Positions 48,673 to 56,861 of a stretch of 64,000 bases of DNA are shown in pieces. Each line of letters starts with the position of its first letter. The stretch's first letter is position 1. Made by a program: the position numbers and the translations under genes. Origin of the DNA: Porphyrobacter sp. LM 6 (GTDB taxonomy: Bacteria; Pseudomonadota; Alphaproteobacteria; Sphingomonadales; Sphingomonadaceae); NCBI RefSeq assembly GCF_001720465.1, contig NZ_CP017113.1, positions 248,001 to 312,000 of the forward strand, written 5' to 3'. The notes under the pieces are model-generated. The model saw only the letters and a program-made list of their open reading frames with translations, did not search any database and was not told the DNA's origin.

Positions 48673-49455
48673 GTGACTGAAGGCAAGGGGCGGATGCAGG
48701 GCAAGGTCGCGCTGATTTCGGGCGGCGCGGAAGGGATCGGGGCGGCGGTCGCACGGCTGATCGTGGCCGAGGGCGGCAGCGTGATGCTGGGTGATATCCA
48801 GCTCGAAAAGGCGCAGGAACTCGCCGCCGAACTTGGCGAACGCGCGGCGGCCTGCCAGCTCGACGTGCGTGACCTCCACCAGTGGGAAGCCGCCGTTTCC
48901 GCCACGCGCGGGACGTTCGGGAAGCTCACCGTGCTGTGCAACATCGCCGGGATATCCGAACCCGGCAATGTGCCCGACGGCGCGCTCGACGTGTGGGAAC
49001 GCACCATCGACATCAACCTCCACGGCCCGTTCTACGGGATGCGCGCGGCGATCCCGGCGATGGAGGCGAGCGGCGAGCCCTGCGCCATCGTCAACATCGG
49101 CTCGATGATCGCGCTGCGCCCGGCATCCTTCGTGGCGGCCTATTCCGCATCGAAGACCGGCCTCAGGGGCCTCACCCAATCGGTGGCGCTCGATCTGGCC
49201 GAACGCGGCCTGCCGATCCGCGCCAACATGGTCCACCCCGGCGCGATCCGCACGCCGATGTACAACCGCTACAAGTTCTCGGGCGCCGACACGCCGGAGA
49301 ACATCGAGACCAATTTCGCCGCCACCCACCCGATGAACCGCATCGGCGAGCCCGAGGAAGTCGCCCGCGCGGTGGTGTTCCTCGCCAGCGACGAAGCGAG
49401 CTTTACCACCGGCTGCGATTTCACCGTCGATGGCGGCGGCAGCATCAGGAGCTGA
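48673..49455 (+). CDS. Short-chain dehydrogenase/reductase (SDR)
   Basis: A 260-residue classical SDR: ISGGAEGIGAAVA cofactor loop, LGDIQLEKA (NAD-type Asp), CNIAGISEPG (a variant of NNAG), catalytic Ser in VNIGSMIALRP, YSASKTGLRG for Tyr/Lys, and CDFTVDGGGSIRS at the end. The start is a GTG, 2 bp after the stop of the Ltp-like gene. It could oxidise the hydroxyacyl-CoA made in the preceding steps, matching the hydroxyacyl dehydrogenase place in a beta-oxidation cycle. Confidence 0.9.
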   Translation: MTEGKGRMQGKVALISGGAEGIGAAVARLIVAEGGSVMLGDIQLEKAQELAAELGERAAACQLDVRDLHQWEAAVSATRGTFGKLTVLCNIAGISEPGNVPDGALDVWERTIDINLHGPFYGMRAAIPAMEASGEPCAIVNIGSMIALRPASFVAAYSASKTGLRGLTQSVALDLAERGLPIRANMVHPGAIRTPMYNRYKFSGADTPENIETNFAATHPMNRIGEPEEVARAVVFLASDEASFTTGCDFTVDGGGSIRS

Positions 49456-49456
49456 T

Positions 49457-50212
49457 ATGGCAGAACAACCCGCCACCCGGATCGACGCGCATTTCATCGC
49501 TGCGGGCAAGTATCACGATATCGATTACCCGCGGCTCGAGATCCTCAAGCTGCTGGCCGAGCACCCGCACATCCGCACCACCGTGGCGGCGGATTATTCG
49601 GGGCTGGAGCGGCTCGATGCGTGCCGCTTCCTCATCACCTACACCTGCGATCTGATGCCGACCAAGGAACAGGCGGCGCAGTTGAAGGCGTGGATGGAAA
49701 AGGGCGGCAAGTGGATGGCGCTCCACGGGACCAACTCGATCCTCGTCTTCACCGCCGAAGGCCTGGTCGATGCGCCGAATGATCGCCCCGACGTGATGGA
49801 AATGCTCGGCACGCAGTTCGTTGCCCACCCGCCGATCGACAAGTTCCCGGTCGAGGTGGTCAACAAGGATCACGAACTGACCAAGGGCATCGAGGATTTC
49901 GAGGTGGTGGACGAGCTCTACCTCTCCAAGACCACCGCGCCGATCGAAACGCTGATGCAGACCACTTTCGAAGGCGAGGCGACCGGCTTCACCCAGAGCC
50001 AGTGGCCCAAGACCACCGTGCCTATCGTTTATACGAGGGATATTGGCGCCGGTCAGATCGTATACAACGCACTGGGCCACTGCCGCGGGCATTACGACCT
50101 GCCCGGCATGGCCGATTTCTACCCGCACAAGGAAATGTGCGCGTGGAATTACGATGTCTATTATGACCTTCTGCGGCGCACCATCCGCTGGGCCATGAGA
50201 GACGGGGACTGA
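49457..50212 (+). CDS. ThuA-like domain protein (2)
   Basis: A 251-residue ThuA-fold protein. AAGKYHDIDYPRLEILKLLAEHPHIRTTVAADYSGLERLDACRFLITYTCDLMPTKEQAAQLKAWMEKGGKWMALHGTNSIL is the amidotransferase-like half, with the conserved HG turn after KGGKWMAL. The later PIVYTRDIGAGQIVYNALGHCRGHYDLP carries the GH segment found in ThuA proteins. Only distantly like the ThuA at 43504. ATG at 49457 overlaps nothing and lies one base after the SDR stop. The reaction is unknown, and a chemical role in CoA-ester metabolism is possible. Confidence 0.82.
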   Translation: MAEQPATRIDAHFIAAGKYHDIDYPRLEILKLLAEHPHIRTTVAADYSGLERLDACRFLITYTCDLMPTKEQAAQLKAWMEKGGKWMALHGTNSILVFTAEGLVDAPNDRPDVMEMLGTQFVAHPPIDKFPVEVVNKDHELTKGIEDFEVVDELYLSKTTAPIETLMQTTFEGEATGFTQSQWPKTTVPIVYTRDIGAGQIVYNALGHCRGHYDLPGMADFYPHKEMCAWNYDVYYDLLRRTIRWAMRDGD

Positions 50213-50250
50213 CGCAATCGATTGAATAGGCCGAACGGGATCCGACTGAC

Positions 50251-51459
50251 ATGGACTTGGACTTCTCCCCAGAGGACATCGCCTTCCGCGAAGAGGTGCA
50301 CGCGTTTCTCAAGGACAACCTGCCCGATCGGCTGCGCGATGGCGCGCGCCGCACGCCGGGGGTGTTCGTCGAACCCGATATCGGGATGGAATGGCACCGC
50401 ATTCTCTTCAAGCAGGGCTGGGTCGCTCCGCACTGGCCCAAGGAAGACGGCGGCACCGGCTGGACCCCGACCCAGAAGTTCATCTTCGAAAAGGAATGCG
50501 CGCTCGCCGGCGCCCCTGCGCTCGCGATCCTCGGCCTGCGCCTTGTCGGCCCGGTGATCTGCGAATTCGGCACGCCCGAACAGAAGGCGCGCTTCCTGCC
50601 GGGCATCCTCTCGGGCGATGATTACTGGTGCCAGGGCTATTCCGAGCCGGGCAGCGGTTCCGACCTTGCCAGCCTGAAGACCGCCGCGCGGCTTGAGGGC
50701 GACGAATATGTCATCAACGGCTCCAAGATCTGGACCACCCACGCCCACCACGCCGACTGGATCTTCGCACTCGTCCGCACCGATGCGACGGTGAAGAAGC
50801 AGGCGGGGATCAGCTTCCTGCTGGTGCCGATGGATCAGCCCGGCGTGTCGGTGACCCCGATCCATTCGATGTCGGGCGATCACGAGGTCAACGCGGTGTT
50901 CTTCACCGATGCCCGCACCCCGGTCGAGAACCGCATCGGCGCAGAAGGCGCCGGGTGGAGCATCGCCAAGTTCCTGCTCGAAAACGAGCGCGGCGGATCG
51001 TGCTATGCCCCGCGCCTGCTCCAGTCGATCGACCGGCTGGAAAACCTCGCTCAGACCCAGCCTTCGGGCGTCAACGGCGCGATCGCGCATGACGCGCGCT
51101 TCCGCGACCGGCTCGCCCGCGTCAGGCTGGAGGCCGAAGCGCTGGAAGTGACCGAGCTGCGCATCCTCGCCGAACTCGCCAAGGGCCGCGCGCCCGGGCC
51201 GCAGACCTCGCTGGTCAAGCTGCTGGGTTCGAACCTCGGCCAGAAGGTCGATACGCTGCGGCTGGAACTGCTTGGCCCGGATGCGCTGCAACTGCCGCTC
51301 GAACGCCCGCTCTACGGCAACGAGGCACCCGAACCGGTTGGCAGCGAATACGCCCAGACCGCGATGGGCAAATATCTCAACAACCGCGCCTCGACGATCT
51401 TCGGCGGCTCGGACGAGGTGCAGAAGAACATCATCGCCAAGACCGTGCTGGGGCTCTGA
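50251..51459 (+). CDS. Acyl-CoA dehydrogenase-family protein (2, long)
   Basis: A 402-residue ACAD with MDLDFSPEDIAFREEVHAFLKDNLP, GYSEPGSGSDLASLKTAARLEGDEYVINGSKIWTTHAHHADWIF (the flavin motif IWTTHAH is intact), and AQTAMGKYLNNRASTIFGGSDEVQKNIIAKTVLGL at the C-terminus. A glutamate or arginine in the last third should provide the base. It is of the FadE29/ChsE2-like type and is the natural partner of the short ACAD at 45987, though four genes lie between them. Upstream is the ThuA-like gene, and a DECR-like SDR follows. Confidence 0.9.
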   Translation: MDLDFSPEDIAFREEVHAFLKDNLPDRLRDGARRTPGVFVEPDIGMEWHRILFKQGWVAPHWPKEDGGTGWTPTQKFIFEKECALAGAPALAILGLRLVGPVICEFGTPEQKARFLPGILSGDDYWCQGYSEPGSGSDLASLKTAARLEGDEYVINGSKIWTTHAHHADWIFALVRTDATVKKQAGISFLLVPMDQPGVSVTPIHSMSGDHEVNAVFFTDARTPVENRIGAEGAGWSIAKFLLENERGGSCYAPRLLQSIDRLENLAQTQPSGVNGAIAHDARFRDRLARVRLEAEALEVTELRILAELAKGRAPGPQTSLVKLLGSNLGQKVDTLRLELLGPDALQLPLERPLYGNEAPEPVGSEYAQTAMGKYLNNRASTIFGGSDEVQKNIIAKTVLGL

Positions 51460-51492
51460 TCCCGCCGGCCCTCTCACTGGAAAACCAGAACA

Positions 51493-52395
51493 ATGGACGT
51501 TTCAAAGCTGATGTTCCGCGATGGCCTGATGGCGGGCGAGCGGATCCTTGTCACCGGGGGCGGCACCGGCCTCGGACGCGAGATGGCCGAAGCCTTCCTC
51601 AAGCTGGGCGCGACCGTCTACATCTGCGGGCGGCGGCAGAACAAGCTCGATGAAACCGCCGCCGAGCTGGCGGCCCTGCACGGCGGCAAGATCGTGGGGC
51701 TCGCCTGCGACATCCGCGACGCGGACGCGATCCACGCGATGGTGGATAGCATCTGGGCCGATGGCGGCGCGCTGACCGGCGTGGTCAACAACGCGGCCGG
51801 CAACTTCATCAGCCGCACCGAAGACCTTTCGGTCAATGGCTTCAACGCGATTGCCGACATCGTGATGCGCGGCACCTTCTACGTCACGCTCGACATCGGC
51901 AAGCGCCTGATCGCCGAGAAGAAGCGCGCGAGCTTCCTCTCGATCCTGACCACATGGGTGTGGTCGGGCAGCGCCTTCGTGGTGCCTAGCGCCATGTCCA
52001 AGACCGCGATCAACGCCATGACCCAGAGCCTTGCGACCGAGTGGGGCCGCTATGGCCTGCGCTTCAATGCCATCGCGCCGGGCCTGTTCCCGACCAAGGG
52101 CATGAGCGCGCGCCTCTCCCCCGGCGGGCAGGGCGGCAATTCGAAGAACGATCTGAACCCGATGGGCCGCGCGGGCGAGATGCACGAACTCGCCAACCTC
52201 GCGGTGTTCCTGATGGGCAAGGGCGCCGAATACGTGAACGGCCAGACCATTGCGATCGACGGCGCAGGTTTCCAGGCCAATGGCGGCACCTTCTACCCGA
52301 TGCTCCACGCGCTGGGCGATGCCGAATGGGACGCGATGCGCGCCATGATTAAGGGCACGAACGAAAAGGACAAGGCCGACCGCGCGGTGGGGTGA
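51493..52395 (+). CDS. 2,4-dienoyl-CoA reductase-like SDR
   Basis: A 300-residue SDR of the DECR group. LVTGGGTGLGREMAEAFLKLGA, YICGRRQNKLDETAAEL, NNAAGNFISRTEDLSVNGFNAI and FLSILTTWVWSGSAFVVPSAMSKTAINAM follow the pattern of bacterial and mitochondrial 2,4-dienoyl-CoA reductases. The usual Tyr-x3-Lys is Ser166-x3-Lys170, as expected for this group, in which the catalytic Tyr is at another position. It should reduce a conjugated dienoyl-CoA with NADPH. Last gene of the block that starts at the P450. A 161-bp gap with ars operators follows. Confidence 0.88.
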   Translation: MDVSKLMFRDGLMAGERILVTGGGTGLGREMAEAFLKLGATVYICGRRQNKLDETAAELAALHGGKIVGLACDIRDADAIHAMVDSIWADGGALTGVVNNAAGNFISRTEDLSVNGFNAIADIVMRGTFYVTLDIGKRLIAEKKRASFLSILTTWVWSGSAFVVPSAMSKTAINAMTQSLATEWGRYGLRFNAIAPGLFPTKGMSARLSPGGQGGNSKNDLNPMGRAGEMHELANLAVFLMGKGAEYVNGQTIAIDGAGFQANGGTFYPMLHALGDAEWDAMRAMIKGTNEKDKADRAVG

Positions 52396-52481
52396 GCGGG
52401 TTGTCGGCGGCCTGCTTGGCGGCCGAACCCGTCCGTTCGCCCTTGCAAGGAGCTTGCCCCGAAACGGCGCGGACCCGAAAT

Positions 52482-52497
52482 TTCGACGTTTCTCGAA
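52482..52497. promoter_or_regulatory. Candidate ArsR operator 1
   Basis: TTCGA-CGTTTC-TCGAA is an inverted repeat with a 6-bp spacer, 60 bp before arsR. It shares both half-sites and spacer length with operator 2 at 52530, offset by 48 bp, which fits two ArsR dimers on one promoter region. Confidence 0.6.
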
Positions 52498-52529
52498 TTA
52501 TGGCTTGATCCTGCCGCAATCCAGTATAT

Positions 52530-52545
52530 TTCGATGAATGTCGAA
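52530..52545. promoter_or_regulatory. Candidate ArsR operator 2 over the arsR promoter
   Basis: TTCGA-TGAATG-TCGAA ends 11 bp before arsR and overlaps the probable promoter, where a -10-like TATATT lies at 52525-52530. Binding here would block transcription until As(III) is sensed. Confidence 0.65.
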
Positions 52546-52556
52546 AGGTTGCTGGA

Positions 52557-52907
52557 ATGGATGATTTCAACACCCAGGTCTGGGCGGTCGATGCGCTGGG
52601 AGCGCTCGCTCACGAGACGCGGCTTGCCGTGTTCCGGACGCTGGTCAAGGTCGGCCCCGACGGGATGATCGCGGGCGCAATCGCCGAGTATTGCGGCGTG
52701 CCACCGTCCACCATGTCGCACCACCTCGCCACGCTGGAACGGGCTGGGCTGGTACAGTCCGAGCGCGAGAGCCGCCTGATCCACTACCGCGCCGACTTCC
52801 CGGGCATGCGCCGGTTGCTGACCTTCCTGATGCAGGATTGCTGCCAGGGCATTCCCGAAATGTGCTCCGACCTGATGGCGGGGCTTGCCTGCGAGCCCCT
52901 GACCTGA
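52557..52907 (+). CDS. arsR: Arsenic-responsive transcriptional repressor ArsR
   Basis: A 116-residue ArsR/SmtB winged-helix repressor. LAHETRLAVFRTLVKVG, IAEYCGVPPSTMSHHLATLERAGLV and RLIHYRAD form the helix-turn-helix and wing. Cysteines 95, 96 and 103 (QDCCQGIPEMC) form a C-terminal As(III) site like that of Acidithiobacillus ArsR (C95, C96, C102) rather than the alpha-3 CxC site of plasmid ArsR. Two operator-like dyads precede the start. It heads arsR-arsC-arsH and should repress its own operon. Confidence 0.92.
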   Translation: MDDFNTQVWAVDALGALAHETRLAVFRTLVKVGPDGMIAGAIAEYCGVPPSTMSHHLATLERAGLVQSERESRLIHYRADFPGMRRLLTFLMQDCCQGIPEMCSDLMAGLACEPLT

Positions 52908-52915
52908 GGCCCCCG

Positions 52916-53422
52916 ATGTCCGACACACCCTTTACCGTGCTGGTGCTGTGCACCGGCAATTCCGCCCGCTCGATACTGGGCGAGGCCTTGTTCAATCATC
53001 TGGGGGAGGGCCGGGTGCGGGCCTTTAGTGCTGGCAGCAAGCCCAAGGGTGTGCCGCATCCGGGCGCGCTGCGGCTGCTCGCCCGACGCGGGATCGACAC
53101 GTCGGCCTTCCGTTCGAAAAGCTGGGACGAATTCACCGCGTCCGGTGCCCCGTCGATCGATCTGGCGATCACCGTGTGCGGGAATGCTGCGGGCGAGGCC
53201 TGCCCGGTGTTTCTCGGCAGCCCCTTAAAGGCGCACTGGGGTCTGCCTGACCCCGCCGACATGACTGGCAGCGATGCCGAGGTGGACGCCGCCTTCGAAG
53301 AGACGTGGCGCCTGCTCGAAATGCGGGTGAAGTCCTTCCTTGCGCTTGACCGGGCAACGCTCGATGCCTCGGCCTTGGGCGGCGCACTGGCGAACATCGG
53401 CGCAATGGAAGGGGCGGCATGA
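52916..53422 (+). CDS. arsC: Arsenate reductase ArsC (thioredoxin/LMW phosphatase type)
   Basis: A 168-residue low-molecular-weight phosphatase-fold protein. [23 protein letters not shown] holds C12-x5-R18, the arsenate-binding loop. GKKxx-type motifs are replaced by [25 protein letters not shown], as in this family. [16 protein letters not shown] and [25 protein letters not shown] (the DP motif aspartate) complete the site. It reduces arsenate to arsenite. The gene is 8 bp after arsR and overlaps arsH (ATGA). Confidence 0.92.
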   Translation: MSDTPFTVLVLCTGNSARSILGEALFNHLGEGRVRAFSAGSKPKGVPHPGALRLLARRGIDTSAFRSKSWDEFTASGAPSIDLAITVCGNAAGEACPVFLGSPLKAHWGLPDPADMTGSDAEVDAAFEETWRLLEMRVKSFLALDRATLDASALGGALANIGAMEGAA

Positions 53423-54171
53423 TGAGCGACTACCAGCGTCTGCGTGCGCTTCACGATCCGGCTCACTTGCCCGCGCTGAAGCCCGAATATGTCCATGCCC
53501 GCCCGGCATTCGGCCTCGGCCCGATTGATCCCCCGCCGCGTGTATTGTTGCTCTATGGCTCGCTGCGCGAACGCTCCTTCTCGCGCCTTGCGGTGGAGGA
53601 GGCGGCGCGGCTGCTGCAATTCTTCGGCTGCGAGACGCGCATCTTCGATCCATCCGATCTCCCGCTGCCCGATCAATATGCGGGCGATGATCACCCGGCG
53701 GTCCACGAACTGCGCGAGCATTCGCTGTGGTCCGAAGCGCAGGTGTGGTGCAGCCCGGAACGCCACGGCACGATTACCGGCATCATGAAGGCGCAGATCG
53801 ATCACCTGCCGCTCGCCTATAAAGGCCTGCGTCCGACGCAGGGCCGTACGCTGGCGGTGATGCAGGTCAACGCCGGTTCGCAGAGCTTCAACACCGTCAA
53901 CACCCTGCGCATCCTCGGACGGTGGATGCGGATGTTCACCATCCCGAACCAGTCCTCGGTCGCCAAGGCCTATATGGAATTCGACGAGGCCGGGCGGATG
54001 AAGCCGTCGAGCTATTACGATCGCATCGTCGATGTGATGGAAGAGCTGGTGCGCTTCACTGTGCTGCTGCGTCCTCATGCAGAGCTGTTGGTGGATCGCT
54101 ATTCCGAACGTGTGGAACGCGACCAGCCGATCGAAACCCCGGCGGACGCGGCCGGGATTGCCTCGAGTTGA
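53419..54171 (+). CDS. arsH: Organoarsenical oxidase ArsH
   Basis: A 250-residue NADPH-dependent FMN protein. [24 protein letters not shown] is the FMN phosphate loop of ArsH, with [20 protein letters not shown] before it and [24 protein letters not shown] and [48 protein letters not shown] typical of the family. ArsH oxidises trivalent organoarsenicals. Its start overlaps the arsC stop. No exporter gene (arsB or acr3) accompanies the set. It ends 41 bp before the second parS-associated repeats. Confidence 0.93.
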   Translation: MMSDYQRLRALHDPAHLPALKPEYVHARPAFGLGPIDPPPRVLLLYGSLRERSFSRLAVEEAARLLQFFGCETRIFDPSDLPLPDQYAGDDHPAVHELREHSLWSEAQVWCSPERHGTITGIMKAQIDHLPLAYKGLRPTQGRTLAVMQVNAGSQSFNTVNTLRILGRWMRMFTIPNQSSVAKAYMEFDEAGRMKPSSYYDRIVDVMEELVRFTVLLRPHAELLVDRYSERVERDQPIETPADAAGIASS

Positions 54172-54211
54172 GGGCATTCATCGCCCCGCCAACCATCAGC
54201 CAGCCGCGCCC

Positions 54212-54267
54212 AGACCCCTGCTAGACCCTCGCTAGACCCGCTTTGCCCAGATGTTCCACGTGGAACA
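54212..54267. other. parS: parS-like centromere site with 11-bp repeats (site 2)
   Basis: TGTTCCACGTGGAACA at 54252-54267 is the same 16-bp palindrome as in site 1. Three 11-bp repeats precede it (AGACCCCTGCT at 54212, AGACCCTCGCT at 54223, AGACCCGCTTT at 54234), followed by the 7-bp spacer GCCCAGA. It lies between convergent arsH and an acyl-CoA ligase gene, 17.4 kb from site 1 and in the same orientation. Confidence 0.8.
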
Positions 54268-54278
54268 TTGCCCGTTGC

Positions 54279-55892
54279 TCACCCCTCGGCGGCGTCGGCC
54301 AGGGCTTGGGCGGTCTTGTAGTCGGGCTTGCCGTTGTTGAGCCGGAGCGACTGGTCGGTCAGCACGTAAAGCCGCGGGATCTTGTAGCCGGCCAGCCCTG
54401 CGCGGGCATGGGAATCGAGCGCGGCGGCGTCGACCGTGCCCTCCGGCTGCACCACCGCCACCACCTTCCGCCCGAAGCGCGGATCGGGCAGGCTCACCAC
54501 CCGCACGTCCTTCACCGCCGGGTGATCGAGGAGAACGGCCTCGACCTCCTCGGGGAAGACTTTCTCGCCGCCGGTGTTGATGCACATGTTGTCGCGCCCG
54601 ATGAACTCGAGCGTCCCGTCGGAAGCCCAGCGCGCGCGGTCGCCCGTCATCAGCCAGCGCTTGCCGCCGATGGTGGGGAATGTGGCCGCGTTCTTCGCGT
54701 CCTCGCCGAGGTAGCCCAGGGGCAGCGGCCCGGTGCGTGCGACAATACCGACACCGTCGCTGCCGGGGAGAATTTCCTCGTGATTCTCGTCGAATAGCTT
54801 GGTCTCGCGTCCCGGAAGCGGCTGGAACTTGCCCCCGCCGCTGCTGCCCGCCGCCGTGGTGATGACGATCCCGGTGCCCGAGCTTTCCGAGGAGCCAAGC
54901 GCGTCGATGATCATCATCGAAGGGTGATGCGCGATAAGCCGCGCCTTGAGGTTCGCCGAGAACACCGCACCCGAGGAGGTAATGCTCCTCAAGGAAGCCA
55001 GCACCACGGCCGCGTCGTCCCGCGCATCAAGCCGGTCGGCTAGCGGCAGGGCAAAGGCGTCCCCGACAATGAAGACCCCCCGCGCGCCGATGCGCTTCAC
55101 TTCATCCAGCGCCAGATCGGCATCGAACTTCGGCCCCGGCAACAGCGCCAGCGTGCCGCCTTTCAGGAGGTGGATCACCGCGGTGAACTGCCCCGCGCCG
55201 TGCATCAGCGGGCTGAGGAGCAGCATCGGCGAATTGCTCGCCGGATGATCCGGACCGATCGCGGCGGCCTGCGCCACCTGTTCCTCGATCGAGGTGGTGA
55301 CGAGGGGCGGATTGCCCGGCCCGCGCTGCCACACGCCGATGCTGAAGGCCCCCCACGCCTCGTTCATCGGCCACATCACCGCCTTGGGCATCCCCGTGGT
55401 GCCGCCGGTGGCAGTGAGGAACAGCGCGTGCGGGTCATCATGGATGGCGAAGCCGTCGGGCAGATCGCTGTCGCACAGCGCCGCCCATTCGCCCGCGCCG
55501 ACATCGATCGTCAGCGTGCCGGCGGGCATCGCCTCGCGCGCGGTTTCGGCAAAATCGCTCTCGGTGAACAGCGCCTTGAGGCCAAAGCGGGTGAAGATGT
55601 CCGCCAGCTCGCGGGTCTTGTAGTGGTAGTTCACATTGACCGGCACCACACCCGCCTTGATGCAGCCGAAATAGGCGAGCAGGTAATCGGGCGTGTTGCG
55701 GAGCATCTGTCCGGCAATGTCGCCGGGCTTGAGCCCGCGCGCGGCAAGGCCTGCGGCAATGCGGTCGGTCAGCGCGTCAAACGCGCCCCAATTGACCACC
55801 CGCTCGCCGTGCACCAGCGCCGGCCGGTCCGCCGGGACAGCCGCCGCCAACGCCTTGAGCACCACCCCAAAATTCGCACCCTCAAAGGCCAT
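54279..55892 (-). CDS. AMP-dependent acyl-CoA synthetase (2)
   Basis: A 537-residue ANL-family ligase with the P-loop LTATGGTTGMPKAVMW (ATGGTTG rather than TSGTTG) near residue 168, DALGSSESSGTG as A5-type box, and FIGRDNMCINTGGEKVFPEEVEAVLL and RLNNGKPDYKTAQ with the catalytic lysine at the end. It resembles the FadD/steroid-acid ligase group. The ATG at 55892 has GGAGA nine bases before it. It is divergent from the LuxR gene across 134 bp, and is the obvious first target of that regulator. It converges on arsH. Confidence 0.92.
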   Translation of the reverse strand: MAFEGANFGVVLKALAAAVPADRPALVHGERVVNWGAFDALTDRIAAGLAARGLKPGDIAGQMLRNTPDYLLAYFGCIKAGVVPVNVNYHYKTRELADIFTRFGLKALFTESDFAETAREAMPAGTLTIDVGAGEWAALCDSDLPDGFAIHDDPHALFLTATGGTTGMPKAVMWPMNEAWGAFSIGVWQRGPGNPPLVTTSIEEQVAQAAAIGPDHPASNSPMLLLSPLMHGAGQFTAVIHLLKGGTLALLPGPKFDADLALDEVKRIGARGVFIVGDAFALPLADRLDARDDAAVVLASLRSITSSGAVFSANLKARLIAHHPSMMIIDALGSSESSGTGIVITTAAGSSGGGKFQPLPGRETKLFDENHEEILPGSDGVGIVARTGPLPLGYLGEDAKNAATFPTIGGKRWLMTGDRARWASDGTLEFIGRDNMCINTGGEKVFPEEVEAVLLDHPAVKDVRVVSLPDPRFGRKVVAVVQPEGTVDAAALDSHARAGLAGYKIPRLYVLTDQSLRLNNGKPDYKTAQALADAAEG

Positions 55893-56026
55893 TCGCACCA
55901 ATCTCCTTTGTCACTTTCGCTAGCCTCGGTGCGAGCGCGCTTCCCCTACGTAAATGATGAGGACATTCCGGAAAATTGCGTTAGTCTCCCCTTGCGGGAG
56001 AACAATGGAGAGGAGCGAGGCTGAAA

Positions 56027-56836
56027 ATGGCCCATAATGTTGTCGAGCTGCGGACGCCGCAAGGCCGTGAATCGCTGGAACAACTTCTCGATTCGGTGAC
56101 GATCACCTGTCCCGAAGACATCCATGATGCCGCGGTGAACCTGGCGCGAATCGCGCAGGAGCGCGGAATGCAGATCGCGGTGTGCGACGACATCTCGTCG
56201 AAGGAACCGATGGTCGATGCCGATGGCACAATCCTCAACGCCGATGTCTTCCGCTGGCTGGATGATGGCGCGCGCTGGTGGGAGGACCATCGCCTCGCGC
56301 TGCACTCGCCCCTGCCGCGCGCCTGCCGCTACGAAAGCGAGCCGTTCTGGGTGAACCGCCACGGCTTCAACACCCGCTGGCGCAACCACTACCTTGCTGA
56401 AATCGACCTCAACGATTTCGAAAAGCGCGCGCTTTGCAAGGCCGCGATCGTGATCCCGACACATCTGCCGTTCGGCCAGATCTCCGCCTCGAGCTTCATC
56501 TCGATGGATCGCAACAAGGAGGATCTCTCGGCCGAGTTCGCCGAACATGGCGCGCTGTTCGCGATGCTCACCCGCTGCTTTGTCGCAGGCTACGTCCAGG
56601 CCCACCGCACCAAGCGGCGCATCCCTTCGGACTGCGTGCTGTCGAAGCGCGAGGTTGAATGCCTGCGCTGGGCGGCGATCGGCAAGACCGACAAGGAGAT
56701 CAGCATGATCCTCAACCGGTCACACGCCACGATCCGCTACCACATCCACCGCGCGGGCGAAAAGCTCGACTCGGTGAACCGTGCCCAGACGATCTTCAAG
56801 GCCGGGCAGCTGGGTTACCTGGGGGCGTCTGATTGA
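56027..56836 (+). CDS. LuxR-family transcriptional regulator (solo)
   Basis: A 269-residue regulator with a C-terminal LuxR-type helix-turn-helix (about 203-264: LSKREVECLRWAAIGKTDKE, then HATIRYHIHRAGEKLDSVNR) and an N-terminal domain of about 190 residues resembling the autoinducer-binding fold but with weak similarity. No luxI gene is nearby. It is divergent from the acyl-CoA ligase gene. A TTCCGGAA palindrome lies at 55966 in the shared 134-bp gap. It is the only dedicated regulator seen for the catabolic region and may respond to a pathway CoA ester or substrate. That is inference. Confidence 0.88.
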   Translation: MAHNVVELRTPQGRESLEQLLDSVTITCPEDIHDAAVNLARIAQERGMQIAVCDDISSKEPMVDADGTILNADVFRWLDDGARWWEDHRLALHSPLPRACRYESEPFWVNRHGFNTRWRNHYLAEIDLNDFEKRALCKAAIVIPTHLPFGQISASSFISMDRNKEDLSAEFAEHGALFAMLTRCFVAGYVQAHRTKRRIPSDCVLSKREVECLRWAAIGKTDKEISMILNRSHATIRYHIHRAGEKLDSVNRAQTIFKAGQLGYLGASD

Positions 56837-56839
56837 TTG

Positions 56840-56861
56840 CGGGGGCGCCTCCGCGCCCCCG
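56840..56861 (+). terminator. GC-rich hairpin after the LuxR gene
   Basis: GGGGGCGC-CTCC-GCGCCCCC, extended by one C-G pair, starts 4 bp after the stop. No T tract follows, so Rho-independent function is uncertain. Confidence 0.5.
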
